Positions 44,785 through 54,593 are shown, numbered from the stretch's first letter. The stretch: 64,000 nt of DNA from Thermocoleostomius sinensis A174 (GCF_026802175.1 NZ_CP113797.1:1899026-1963025); one strand, 5' to 3'. Translations and numbers: made by a program. Notes: a model not told the origin generated them from the letters alone.

Positions 44785-46704
44785 GTGAAAATTCTATTAG
44801 TAGAAGACGACATACCAAGCGCATCAGTCCTATCAGAGGTAATCACAGCGCAGCACTATACTGTGGATGTAGCGTCAGATGGCGAAATGGGCTTGTACAT
44901 GGCAACATCTTGGGAATATGACCTCGTGTTGCTAGACTTACTGATTCCTAAGCTAGATGGCATTAGTCTTTGTCGGCAACTGCGCCATCATGGGTTTCAA
45001 AAGCCTATCTTATTGCTTACAGCTAAAGATTCCAGTAGTGATATCGTCAGAGGACTAGATGCGGGAGCCGATGATTATGTGACGAAGCCCTACGATTTAT
45101 CAGAGTTATTGGCTCGAATGCGGGCATTACTACGGCGAGGACAGGCTAGTTTGGCCCCAACCCTCCTAACATGGGAGCAGCTTTGCGTCAACCCTGTGTC
45201 GGCAGAAGTGACCTATCAAGAGCAAGTGCTTTCGCTGTCTCCTAAGGAATATGGTTTATTGGGGTTATTCCTCAGAAACCCACAGCGCATTTTTAGCCGC
45301 AGTGATATTATCGATCGCCTTTGGTCAATTGATGCGTCTCCCAGCGAAGGGGCCGTCACAAATTTAATTAAAGATTTGCGACAGAAATTAAAAGCGGCAG
45401 GCATGAAAACGGATCTGCTAGAAACCGTTTATGGATTGGGATATCGATTAAAGCCCCCCCCAACTCAATCTGCTACGTCAGCACACTCTAAACCGGGCGC
45501 TAAAGATAGTTCTAAATCGAAAGCCAGTACTGCATCGGCAACGGAACCTGTTGCAACCCAGAAACCAGCGCTTCAACCGAAAGACTTAACATCAATTTAT
45601 AAAGTCTTGGAGCGCTATCAACATACCTTTGCGGCCCGTGTGGTGACGCTGGAGGACATTCAACCCTGGCTGCAAGCTGGAACTTTAAGCCAACCCCAGC
45701 AACAAACAGCGGCCCAAGAAGCCCATCGCTTGGCGGGGGCGTTAGGCTCATTTGGCTATGAAGCAGGGTCACGCTTAGCCCGATCGATTGAGCAGTTGTT
45801 GATTCAGGATGCGCGCTTAGCCCCCGCGCAGATTGCTCAATTTACAGAACTTATCACTCAGCTAAAACACGAACTCGCCAAACCTCCCACCCCACTGGTC
45901 GATCGCCTGCCCAGTCCACCCGATGCATCGACCGTGCTCGTGGTAGATGCTGATACCACCTTCACTCACCCCCTTCAGCAAGCGGCGTTGGCGTGGGGAC
46001 TGCAAGTAGACGTAGCCACGAATTTCACAATTGCTAAGCAGAAGATGAGTGATGCATTGCCTGAGGCGGTGTTGCTGAGCCTCTCTGATTTGGCGCAAGA
46101 TGCTTCCCTCTTGCAAGAGCTAGCAGAGCAGTTTTCGACAGTGCCTGTCTTAGTTGTGACAGGAGAAGACCGTTTAACCGATCGGGTTGTGGTCTCTCGA
46201 TTTAGCATCAAGCGGTTTTTGCATAAACCCATTTCCCCAACCGAGGTATTAGAAGCAATTGTTCAAGTGCTGCCCCAGCCTCAAATGCCCGCCGCCAAGG
46301 TGATGATTTTAGATGATGATCCAATCATCCTAGAGGCACTGCGAGATTTGTTGCAACCGTGGGGACTGCACGTGACAACCCTACCTGATCCGCAACAGTT
46401 TTGGACAGTGCTGACTGCCACTCAGCCCGATCTGTTAGTGTTAGATTTGGAAATGCCAACCTTTAACGGAATTGATCTCTGCCGCGTGGTGCGACAAGAT
46501 CCAAAGTGGGGCAATTTACCAATTTTGGTGGTTACAGCACACACCCAGATGGAATCAATTCAACACGTATTTGCAGCCGGGGCTGATGATTTTATTGGCA
46601 AACCAGTCGTTGGACCAGAGTTGGTCACGCGCGTCATTAGCCGCATCGATCGCTCGCGCCTGCAACGAGAACTGGAAACCATGAAGCGGAGGGTGGGAAC
46701 ATGA
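44785..46704 (+). CDS. OmpR-type response regulator fused to Hpt and two further receiver domains
   Basis: A 639-residue multi-domain signalling protein. Order: receiver 1 (about 1-118; LVEDD, phospho-Asp in LVLLDLLIPKLDG, TKPYD); OmpR winged-helix (about 128-222; LSPKEYGLLGLFLRNPQRIFS); Ser/Ala/Lys linker; Hpt-like helical domain (about 265-360; His in AQEAHRLAGALGSFGYEAG); receiver 2 (about 378-490) in which the phospho-Asp position reads Ser (AVLLSLSDL); receiver 3 (about 505-625; MILDDDP, LLVLDLEMPTFNG, GKPVVG). The start is GTG at 44785, where family homology begins, rather than TTG at 44755. It overlaps the kinase gene by four bases (ATGA). It likely receives phosphate through its own Hpt and binds DNA. 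Confidence 0.9.
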   Translation: MKILLVEDDIPSASVLSEVITAQHYTVDVASDGEMGLYMATSWEYDLVLLDLLIPKLDGISLCRQLRHHGFQKPILLLTAKDSSSDIVRGLDAGADDYVTKPYDLSELLARMRALLRRGQASLAPTLLTWEQLCVNPVSAEVTYQEQVLSLSPKEYGLLGLFLRNPQRIFSRSDIIDRLWSIDASPSEGAVTNLIKDLRQKLKAAGMKTDLLETVYGLGYRLKPPPTQSATSAHSKPGAKDSSKSKASTASATEPVATQKPALQPKDLTSIYKVLERYQHTFAARVVTLEDIQPWLQAGTLSQPQQQTAAQEAHRLAGALGSFGYEAGSRLARSIEQLLIQDARLAPAQIAQFTELITQLKHELAKPPTPLVDRLPSPPDASTVLVVDADTTFTHPLQQAALAWGLQVDVATNFTIAKQKMSDALPEAVLLSLSDLAQDASLLQELAEQFSTVPVLVVTGEDRLTDRVVVSRFSIKRFLHKPISPTEVLEAIVQVLPQPQMPAAKVMILDDDPIILEALRDLLQPWGLHVTTLPDPQQFWTVLTATQPDLLVLDLEMPTFNGIDLCRVVRQDPKWGNLPILVVTAHTQMESIQHVFAAGADDFIGKPVVGPELVTRVISRIDRSRLQRELETMKRRVGT

Positions 46705-49700
46705 CGCTGCCATCACTCCGGCATTGGTATCGGCTGCGTTCAAAACCAAGTCATCGATCGCGCCCACAAATTCCACTCCGCCTTGCCCTGACCTTACCGT
46801 TTGTGCTGTTGACGGTCGGTACAACAGGATTAGTGGGATATTTGTCTTGGCGCAATGGACAACAGTCCATTCAAATTCTGGCCAGCCAGTTGATGAATGA
46901 AATCAGCGATCGAGTTTACCTCTATCTTGACAATTTTTTAGCCACTCCTCATCTTGTCAATCGGCTCAACGCTAATGCTGTGCGCCTGGGGCAAGTTGAT
47001 ATTACGAATCCAGAGAGCTTACAACGTCATTTTATCCAGCAACTTCAAACCTTCGATTCTGTCAGTCGCATTCATTTTAGTAATCCTCAAGGCGGTTATT
47101 TGGCAACTGGATTAGATGAACAAGGATTAACGGTTGCAACAACCGATCGCTTCCTGAAAGGAACTTTACGGGTATATGCCGTAGACAATCAAGGGAATCG
47201 TCAGGAACTGTTGGTAGAACAGCCCAGTTATGATGCTAGTCAACGTCCCTTTTATCGGGCAGCTATTCAGGGCAACCAACCTGTTTGGACATCTGTCTAT
47301 GTCTATGTGCCGACTTCCAGAGGGGCGGGGCTTTCAGCCAGTTATCCGCTATATGATGCAACTCAGCAGTTTCAGGGTGTCTTATCGACGGATCTGACCC
47401 TGAGCGCCATCCATCAATTTCTGAAAGGGCTACGGATTGGAACGGATGGCACGGTTTTCATTCTCGATCGGTCTGGGCTGATAATTGCCTCCGCCTTAGA
47501 CTCCCCATCTTCTACCCAAGCTTCCTATAATGAACCACGCAAGGCGAGCGATAGTCAGGAACCAGCAATTCGCTTAGCGGCGCAACAGATAGTGGACCAA
47601 TTGGTCCACTTCAGCCACATAAATTCGGCAACACAACTGCAATTCAACATCGCTGGAAAGCAGCAGTTTCTCCAGGTTACGCCATTTCAGGATGAGTTTG
47701 GGTTAGATTGGTTGATTGTGGTGACGGTTCCAGAAACCGCTTTCACCGGGCAGATCCAAGCCAACACTCGGATGACCCTGCTATTTAGTCTTGCTGCCCT
47801 GTTAGGCTCGATCGCGCTGGGGCTGTGGCTGAGTCGCTCGATTGCTCGCTCAATTCGGCGGTTGGGGCAATCAAGTGTGGCGCTGGCGGATGGAGCCTGG
47901 GATCGAGTGATTTCCCAAGATAGCACCATTGCTGAGTTGCAAGTGCTCAATACCTCGTTTGATCGCATGGCTGCTCAGCTTCAGCAGTCATTCAATCAAG
48001 TCAAAGAGGCGCTGCAAGACCATGAAACTCGGTTCCAGCAGTTGGCAACTGCCTCACCCGCAATCATTTATAGCGTTTTAGAAAATCCAGATGGGTCGGT
48101 TGAATACGAGTATCTCAGTGCCGCCTTTGAAGACATTTATGAAGTTGCAATCGCAGAGGTTCAGCAAGATACCACCATTCCCTTTTACCAAATTCATCCT
48201 GACGATCGAGCCACCTATCAACACGTCGCAAAGCACAGCGTAGAGACCATGCAGCCCTTTAAACATGAGTGGCGAATCATTACCCCCTCTGGCAAAATCA
48301 AATGGTTGCAAGCAAGTTCTCGACCAGAACGTCGCCAAGTGGGTGTTGTCTGGCATGGAGTTTGTTTAGATATTACCGATCGCAAACAAGCGGAGGAAGC
48401 CCTGCGCCAGAGCGAAGCACGCTGGCAGCGGATCGTATCTGCTGCTCCTGGGGCCATTTATACCTTTGTAAAGCGATTAGATCAGTCATTCTATTTTGAA
48501 TACATTAGCCCGGCGATCGAAGCAATCAACGAATTAACCGTCGAGCAGATGTTGCAAGAGCCGGCTCCGCTTTTGATTCATCCCGACGATCAAGCCAGCT
48601 ATGATGCGGCTGTGGCCCACAGTGCCGAAAGGCTGGAAGCTTTTTCCCATGAGTTTCGGATTATTACCCCTGCTGGCAAACTCAAGTGGCTCTATGCCAG
48701 TTCTCGTCCAGAACGACGGGAGAATGGTGAGATTGCCTGGTATGGCATTGTTTTGGATATCAGCGATTATAAACAAGCGGAGGAAGCCCTGCGCCAGAGC
48801 GAAGAACGTTGGCAATTAGCCATTTCTGGCAGCAATGATGGCATTTGGGATCATGACCTGCAAACCAACACCCATTACCTTTCTCCCCGATGTATGGACA
48901 TGTTGGGATATTCCTACGACGAAATTGATACCTTCGACAAGTGGGTGCAATACATTCATCCTGATGATCTGACCAGGTTGCAAGCCACATTTCAAGCTCA
49001 TGTCAATCACCAATTACCTAGTTATGCCTGTGAGTATCGCATGCGCTGTAAAGATGGTAGTTATAAGTGGCTCCTGGCACGGGGACAGGTACTTTGGGAT
49101 GAGCACGGAGTTGCAGTGCGGGCGGTGGGATCACTGACCGATATCACCGATCGCAAGCTGGCCGAAGCTGCCCTACGCCACAGTGAAGCCCGATTGCATA
49201 GTTTAACCTCGGCTGCCCCCGTTGCCATTTATTCATTAGTGCAGCATCACGATGGTTCCCTCGAGTTTGAATACATCAACCGAGTGGTAGAAGAATTTCA
49301 TGAAGTCAGCCTCGAGGAATTTACAGCAGATCCAAGCAGGATCATCATGGGACAAATGCACCCAGACGATCGCCAAGGCTATATTGACCTGTTCAACCGC
49401 AGTGCGGAAACGCTGGAACGGTTTCAGTATGAGTGGCGCATTCTTCCCCCTTCGGGTAAACTCAAGTGGCTACAAGCCCGATCGCAGCCGGAAAGACGAG
49501 AGAATGGCGATATTTATTGGCATGGGGTTGTGCTAGACATTACCGATCGCAAGTTAGCCGAAGCCGCTCTGCAACACAGTGAGGCTCGTTTCAAAAAAAT
49601 TGCAGCGGCCTCTCCAGCCCAAATATACATCTTCGCTTGCCAACCAGATGGTAGCCACAGGCGATTTAAGTATATCAGTCCCGGTATCCGTGAGATTCAA

Positions 49701-51779
49701 GAACTGGAACCTGAGCAAGTTCTAGACAATCCGAGGCTGACCTATGAACAAATTCATCCCGACGATCGCCAAGCTTACGACGAGGTTGCCAATCGAAGCA
49801 TTCAAGCGCTAAAACCCTTTTCTCATGAGTGGCGCATTGTTACTGCATCTGGCAAGCTCAAGTGGGTGCAAGCCAACTCCCGTCCCGAACAGCAACCCGA
49901 TGGGGAAATTATCTGGTATGGTGTCATGCTGGATATCACCGATCGCAAGCTGGCTGAAGCTGCCCTACGCCACAGTGAAGCCGCGTTGCGTCGGGCCCAA
50001 CAAGTTGCTCATGTTGGCAGTTGGGAAGTGGATGTGGCAACCGATCAAGTGACTTGGTCTGAAGAAAGCTTCCATATTTTTGGCTGGGATGTCACTCAAC
50101 CTGAACCCACCCTCTCGCGTTTTTACGATTTGATTCATCCCGACGATCGCCCATCCTTGCAACAAGCGGTCTCGCGAATCAGTACTCAGGGCGGAACCTA
50201 TAAAATTGAGTTTCGCGCACTTCAACCCGATGGTTCAATTCGCTATGTAGAAGCTAGAGGAGAAGGAATTAAAGACAAGAAAGGACACGTTGTGCGCCTG
50301 CTAGGAACCAATTTAGATATCACCGAGCGGCAGCAAGCCGAAGCGGCTCTACGACACAGCGAAGCAACTAAAAATCAAATCCTAAAAGCGATTCCAGATT
50401 TAATCATTTGGCTAACGGCTGACGGCACTTGCATTGATTTTATGGATGGCGGCAGCGTGACAAATCTTTATGTCAAATCAGACGCAATTGGTAGGAATGT
50501 AGCTGAGTTATTACCACCTCATTTAGCGCAATTACGAATGAATGCGATTCAACAAGTATTGCAAACGGGAGAGGTGCAAATCTATGAACAAGCGTTTATG
50601 ATTCAAGATACCATTCGCCACGAAGAAGTGCGCGTGATTGGTGTGGGAGATGACAGGATTCTAGTAATTGTACGAGACATTACCGATCGCAAACAGGCAG
50701 AAGCCGCCCTGCTTGATAGCGAAACCCGATTCCGTAGTGCCTTTTGGAATGCCCCCATCGGTATGGCATTGATTGGACTGGACAATCGCTGGATTAAGAT
50801 AAACCCCGTGTTGTGTCAGATGCTTGGCTATACCGAGCCGGAGCTACTGTCGATGCAGGCGTCTGCGCTGGTGCATCCGGATGATCTGAATCAGCTTCAA
50901 GATAGTCTGTTGCAACTTGGATCTGACACAAAGCCAAATGCACAAATTGAATTGCGCTATCACTGCTGCAATGGACAGATGATTTGGGGGTTGGTCAATC
51001 TCTCTGTGGTGCGAGATGCCCAAGGTCAACCGTTATATTATGTGGCGCAAATTCAAGACATCACCGAGCGACAAGCCATCGATCGCATCAAAAATGAATT
51101 TATTTCGATCGTCAGCCATGAACTGCGCACCCCTCTGACCGCCATTCGAGGATTTTTGGGACTGCTGGATACAGGAATTTACGACAACAAGCCCGACAAA
51201 GCCAAACACATGATTACCCAAGCGCTCACCAACAGCGATCGGCTGGTGCGATTGGTGAATGACATTCTCGACTTGGAGCGGCTATCGTCTGGCAGAGTGC
51301 AACTCGTGATGGAAGCGTGTCTGGCAGAAACCCTGTTGCAGCAAGCTGTGGCGGGTGTCCAGTCGATCGCCGATCAAGCCCACATTACCTTGGTTGTGGG
51401 CAGCACAACCGCCACCGTATGGGCCGCTCCCGACTCCATTATTCAAACCTTGACCAATTTACTGGGCAATGCCATCAAGTTCTCTCCAGATCATTCGGTG
51501 ATTACCCTAGCAGCCCAAGCCCAAGCAGACTCGGTACTCTTCTCTGTGACAGATCAAGGACGAGGCATTCCACCTGATAAATTAGAAACGATTTTTGGAC
51601 GGTTTCAGCAAGTCGATGTCTCAGACTCTCGACAAAAAGGTGGCACGGGGTTGGGGTTGGCCATTTGTCAAAGTATTATCCAGCAACACGGAGGTAACAT
51701 TTGGGCAGAAAGCACTTTGGGAGTGGGCAGTACCTTCTATTTCACGTTACCGTTCCCCCCTGGAGGTCTGCATGAATAG
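46701..51779 (+). CDS. large membrane sensor histidine kinase with eight PAS domains
   Basis: A 1692-residue kinase. TM1 (about 27-49), a periplasmic Cache-like sensor (about 50-350), TM2 (about 357-378), HAMP (about 378-432), then eight PAS/PAC units from about 440 to 1455. Seven carry the (I/M/V)HPDD signature; the seventh unit is divergent. Units 1, 2, 4 and 5 share HEWRI.T.SGK.KW-type text and look like recent tandem copies. HisKA has the phospho-His in IVSHELRTPLTAIRG (about 1473). The HATPase has NAIKFSPDHS, DQGRGIPPDKL and GTGLGLAICQSII. GGAGGG lies seven bases before the ATG. It overlaps the preceding regulator by four bases and the next receiver by eight. The periplasmic ligand is unknown. 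Confidence 0.93.
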   Translation: MTLPSLRHWYRLRSKPSHRSRPQIPLRLALTLPFVLLTVGTTGLVGYLSWRNGQQSIQILASQLMNEISDRVYLYLDNFLATPHLVNRLNANAVRLGQVDITNPESLQRHFIQQLQTFDSVSRIHFSNPQGGYLATGLDEQGLTVATTDRFLKGTLRVYAVDNQGNRQELLVEQPSYDASQRPFYRAAIQGNQPVWTSVYVYVPTSRGAGLSASYPLYDATQQFQGVLSTDLTLSAIHQFLKGLRIGTDGTVFILDRSGLIIASALDSPSSTQASYNEPRKASDSQEPAIRLAAQQIVDQLVHFSHINSATQLQFNIAGKQQFLQVTPFQDEFGLDWLIVVTVPETAFTGQIQANTRMTLLFSLAALLGSIALGLWLSRSIARSIRRLGQSSVALADGAWDRVISQDSTIAELQVLNTSFDRMAAQLQQSFNQVKEALQDHETRFQQLATASPAIIYSVLENPDGSVEYEYLSAAFEDIYEVAIAEVQQDTTIPFYQIHPDDRATYQHVAKHSVETMQPFKHEWRIITPSGKIKWLQASSRPERRQVGVVWHGVCLDITDRKQAEEALRQSEARWQRIVSAAPGAIYTFVKRLDQSFYFEYISPAIEAINELTVEQMLQEPAPLLIHPDDQASYDAAVAHSAERLEAFSHEFRIITPAGKLKWLYASSRPERRENGEIAWYGIVLDISDYKQAEEALRQSEERWQLAISGSNDGIWDHDLQTNTHYLSPRCMDMLGYSYDEIDTFDKWVQYIHPDDLTRLQATFQAHVNHQLPSYACEYRMRCKDGSYKWLLARGQVLWDEHGVAVRAVGSLTDITDRKLAEAALRHSEARLHSLTSAAPVAIYSLVQHHDGSLEFEYINRVVEEFHEVSLEEFTADPSRIIMGQMHPDDRQGYIDLFNRSAETLERFQYEWRILPPSGKLKWLQARSQPERRENGDIYWHGVVLDITDRKLAEAALQHSEARFKKIAAASPAQIYIFACQPDGSHRRFKYISPGIREIQELEPEQVLDNPRLTYEQIHPDDRQAYDEVANRSIQALKPFSHEWRIVTASGKLKWVQANSRPEQQPDGEIIWYGVMLDITDRKLAEAALRHSEAALRRAQQVAHVGSWEVDVATDQVTWSEESFHIFGWDVTQPEPTLSRFYDLIHPDDRPSLQQAVSRISTQGGTYKIEFRALQPDGSIRYVEARGEGIKDKKGHVVRLLGTNLDITERQQAEAALRHSEATKNQILKAIPDLIIWLTADGTCIDFMDGGSVTNLYVKSDAIGRNVAELLPPHLAQLRMNAIQQVLQTGEVQIYEQAFMIQDTIRHEEVRVIGVGDDRILVIVRDITDRKQAEAALLDSETRFRSAFWNAPIGMALIGLDNRWIKINPVLCQMLGYTEPELLSMQASALVHPDDLNQLQDSLLQLGSDTKPNAQIELRYHCCNGQMIWGLVNLSVVRDAQGQPLYYVAQIQDITERQAIDRIKNEFISIVSHELRTPLTAIRGFLGLLDTGIYDNKPDKAKHMITQALTNSDRLVRLVNDILDLERLSSGRVQLVMEACLAETLLQQAVAGVQSIADQAHITLVVGSTTATVWAAPDSIIQTLTNLLGNAIKFSPDHSVITLAAQAQADSVLFSVTDQGRGIPPDKLETIFGRFQQVDVSDSRQKGGTGLGLAICQSIIQQHGGNIWAESTLGVGSTFYFTLPFPPGGLHE
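51093..51266 (+). repeat. 174-bp block identical to 53913-54086 (copy 1)
   Basis: This part of the first kinase's HisKA region is base-for-base identical to 53913-54086 in the second kinase, while sequence on both sides differs at many synonymous positions. A further 34 bases (51036-51069) are identical to 53856-53889. Constant offset 2820. Confidence 0.95.
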
Positions 51780-52146
51780 ACATATTCTTGTCGTCGATGA
51801 TGAGGCATCTCTACGTGATCTGGCTTGTACCTGTTTGGAAGATTTGGGCGGCTGGAATACTACAGCGGCCGCATCAGGACAGGAAGCCTTGGCAAAAGCG
51901 GAGTCCATCCCTCTAGATGCTATTCTTCTCGATGTTTCGATGCCCGAAATGGATGGGTTTCAGTGCTATGAACAGCTTAAAGCCAATCCCACCACTCAGT
52001 CTATTCCGGTGGTGCTGCTGACGGCAAAAGTCTTGCCAGACGATCGCACTCGATTTGCCCAAATGGAAATTGCAGGGGTGATCACAAAACCCTTTGATCC
52101 CGTTTCGATTTGTGATCAACTTTCTGAACTGCTGCACTGGACTTGA
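51772..52146 (+). CDS. CheY-like single-domain response regulator
   Basis: A 124-residue stand-alone receiver. Acidic pocket VVDDE (residues 8-12), phospho-Asp in AILLDVSMPEMDGF, Thr in VLLTAKVLPDD and Lys in ITKPFDP are all present. It starts with ATG at 51772 inside the end of the kinase gene (8-base overlap), with GGAGG five bases upstream. It has no output domain, so it is likely a phosphate shuttle between the two kinases and the Hpt-bearing regulator, or a target binding another protein. Its stop overlaps the TTG start used for the second kinase. Confidence 0.93.
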   Translation: MNRHILVVDDEASLRDLACTCLEDLGGWNTTAAASGQEALAKAESIPLDAILLDVSMPEMDGFQCYEQLKANPTTQSIPVVLLTAKVLPDDRTRFAQMEIAGVITKPFDPVSICDQLSELLHWT

Positions 52147-54593
52147 GCACAGATGTTAGTAAAACAAAGACTTCCCTGATGGTTGCTCCTCTTTTACACT
52201 GGCTTTACTTCCCCAAGCGATCGGCTAAGACACCATCGCAGCGTACAACAGTTCCGTTACATTTGGTTTTAATCGTACCATTTGTCTTGCTATCAACCGG
52301 GGCTGTTGGAATTGTAGGATACCTGTCTTGGCGCAGTGGGCAGCGAGCAATTAGTGATGTGGTTGAACAACTGCAAGCCAAAATTGGTGACCACATTGAA
52401 GAAAAACTGACGGTTTATTTAGAGACGCCGCACTTAATTAATCGAATCAATGCCGATGCCGTGCAACGGGGAGAACTCAATGTTACAAGTCGAACCAGTG
52501 AGCGCTATCTTTGGCAACAAATTCAACGATTTGAGTCAGTCAGTTGGATTTACTATGGCTCCGAGCAAGAAGGAAGTTTCGTGGGTATCACGCGAGCGAA
52601 TCCCGATCGATCGCTGCAAATTGTAGTCAATGATGCCACAACGAACTTTGAAGGCCACTATTACACGGTTGATTCACAAGGTAATCGGCAGCAGCGGGTG
52701 CAGGTCATTTCCTCAATCTATGACGCCCGCAGTCGTCCCTGGTATCAAACGGCGGTGCAAAAAAGACAGGCCAGTTGGAGCGAAATTTATCAAACCTTTG
52801 AGCTACCAAGTTTGATTATTAGCGCAGCATTACCTCTATACAACACCTCTGGCGATGTGCTTGGAGTGGTAGGAGCCGATCTGGATTTAGAAGATATTAG
52901 TCACTTTCTTGCCAGTCTAGAGATCAGCCCATCAGGTCAAGCATTCATTGTGGAACGATCGGGGCAGTTGGTAGCCAGTTCTGCTTCTGAAACTCCTTAT
53001 CGTTTTAATGAACGGCTGCGACAACCACAGCGGTTGCTTGCCATTGAAAGCACTGATCGATTAATTCAATCGGCGGCTCGGCACTTGAATCAGCAGTTTG
53101 GTAGCCTTGACAGCATTCTTGGTGAACAGCAGTTGGATTTTTACCTATCCGGTCAGCGCCAATTCTTACGAGTTTTACCCTTCCGCGATCGACGCGGCAT
53201 TGATTGGTTAATTGTCGTTGTTGTGCCCGAGTCGGATTTTATTGCCCAAATTTACGCCCAACGTCGCACAACCATTGTGCTTTGCACGCTAGCCTTGCTG
53301 GGAACAATCGCACTGGGGCTGTGGATGTCTCGGTGGATTTCCTATCCCATTCAACAGTTGAGTCAAGCTAGCGGATTGTTAGCTCAGGGAGATTGGCACG
53401 AACCGCTAAACGAAGATAGCCCCATCACAGAACTACAAGTATTGACGCATTCCTTTAATTACACCGCTACTCAACTCCAGCAATCGTTCTGTCGAGTGCG
53501 CACGGCGCTGGAAGAGTCGCAAGAGAAATTTACTGACAGTGAAGCCCGCTTTCGTCATGCCTTTCATGATGCTCCTATTGGTATGGCGTTGATTGGATTA
53601 GACGATCGCTGGCTACAAGTGAATCCGATGCTGTGCGATATGCTCGGCTATCCTGAAACTGAACTATTGACGATGACAGCCTCAACTTTGGTACATCCAG
53701 ATGATCTCAGCAAGCTAAACCACAATATCCAGCAACTCTCCCAGTCAGACGATCGCAATGCTCAAGTGGAGTTGCGCTACTGTTGTCAAGACGGCCGGGT
53801 GGCGTGGGGACGGCTCAGCCTCTCGTTAGTGCGTGATGTTGAAGATTGCCCCTGCTATTATGTGGCGCAAATTCAAGACATCACCGAGCAACATGCCATC
53901 GATCGGATGAAGAATGAATTTATTTCGATCGTCAGCCATGAACTGCGCACCCCTCTGACCGCCATTCGAGGATTTTTGGGACTGCTGGATACAGGAATTT
54001 ACGACAACAAGCCCGACAAAGCCAAACACATGATTACCCAAGCGCTCACCAACAGCGATCGGCTGGTGCGATTGGTGAATGACATTTTGGAGTTGGAACG
54101 ACAATCATCGGGGCGGGTGCAGTGGGTGATGGAAGTGTGCCAGGCCGCAACGCTAATCAACCAAGCCATCGCTGGGATGCAATCGATCGCCGATGAAGCC
54201 TTAATTAACCTAGTTGTGTCCTCTGCAACTGGCTCGGTCTGGGCGGCTCCAGATGCCATGATTCAAACGCTGACCAATTTGCTAAGCAACGCCATCAAAT
54301 TTTCTCCACCCCATTCGATCATCACCCTGTCGGCACAACCACACCTCAATCACGTTTTGTTTCAAGTCAAAGATCAAGGACGGGGCATTCCAGACGATAA
54401 ACTGGAAATGATTTTTGAGCGCTTTCAGCAAGTGGATGTATCTGATGCTCGGCAAAAGGGCGGTACGGGGTTAGGACTGGCCATTTGTCAAAGCATTATC
54501 CATCAACATGGCGGAAAAATTTGGGTAGAGAGCCACATAGGGGTAGGCAGTACTTTCTACTTCACGATTCCGTCATCTCCCTCCTCCTTATGA
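52143..54593 (+). CDS. membrane sensor histidine kinase with one PAS domain
   Basis: An 816-residue kinase built like a shortened version of the first. TM1 (about 38-60), a periplasmic Cache-like domain, TM2 (about 376-396), HAMP, one PAS (about 464-588) closest to PAS unit 8 of the large kinase, HisKA with phospho-His about 599 (IVSHELRTPLTAIRG) and HATPase with NAIKFSPPHS and GTGLGLAICQ. The TTG at 52143 overlaps the previous stop (TTGA), typical of coupling; an ATG at 52179 is an alternative. No good ribosome site is seen for either. The two kinases share the extracytoplasmic plan (YLSWR.GQ) and clearly arose by duplication. Confidence 0.92.
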   Translation: MSTDVSKTKTSLMVAPLLHWLYFPKRSAKTPSQRTTVPLHLVLIVPFVLLSTGAVGIVGYLSWRSGQRAISDVVEQLQAKIGDHIEEKLTVYLETPHLINRINADAVQRGELNVTSRTSERYLWQQIQRFESVSWIYYGSEQEGSFVGITRANPDRSLQIVVNDATTNFEGHYYTVDSQGNRQQRVQVISSIYDARSRPWYQTAVQKRQASWSEIYQTFELPSLIISAALPLYNTSGDVLGVVGADLDLEDISHFLASLEISPSGQAFIVERSGQLVASSASETPYRFNERLRQPQRLLAIESTDRLIQSAARHLNQQFGSLDSILGEQQLDFYLSGQRQFLRVLPFRDRRGIDWLIVVVVPESDFIAQIYAQRRTTIVLCTLALLGTIALGLWMSRWISYPIQQLSQASGLLAQGDWHEPLNEDSPITELQVLTHSFNYTATQLQQSFCRVRTALEESQEKFTDSEARFRHAFHDAPIGMALIGLDDRWLQVNPMLCDMLGYPETELLTMTASTLVHPDDLSKLNHNIQQLSQSDDRNAQVELRYCCQDGRVAWGRLSLSLVRDVEDCPCYYVAQIQDITEQHAIDRMKNEFISIVSHELRTPLTAIRGFLGLLDTGIYDNKPDKAKHMITQALTNSDRLVRLVNDILELERQSSGRVQWVMEVCQAATLINQAIAGMQSIADEALINLVVSSATGSVWAAPDAMIQTLTNLLSNAIKFSPPHSIITLSAQPHLNHVLFQVKDQGRGIPDDKLEMIFERFQQVDVSDARQKGGTGLGLAICQSIIHQHGGKIWVESHIGVGSTFYFTIPSSPSSL
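53913..54086 (+). repeat. 174-bp block identical to 51093-51266 (copy 2)
   Basis: Second copy of the identical HisKA-coding block. The divergence resumes abruptly at 54087 (GACATTTTGGAG here, GACATTCTCGAC in copy 1). Confidence 0.95.
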
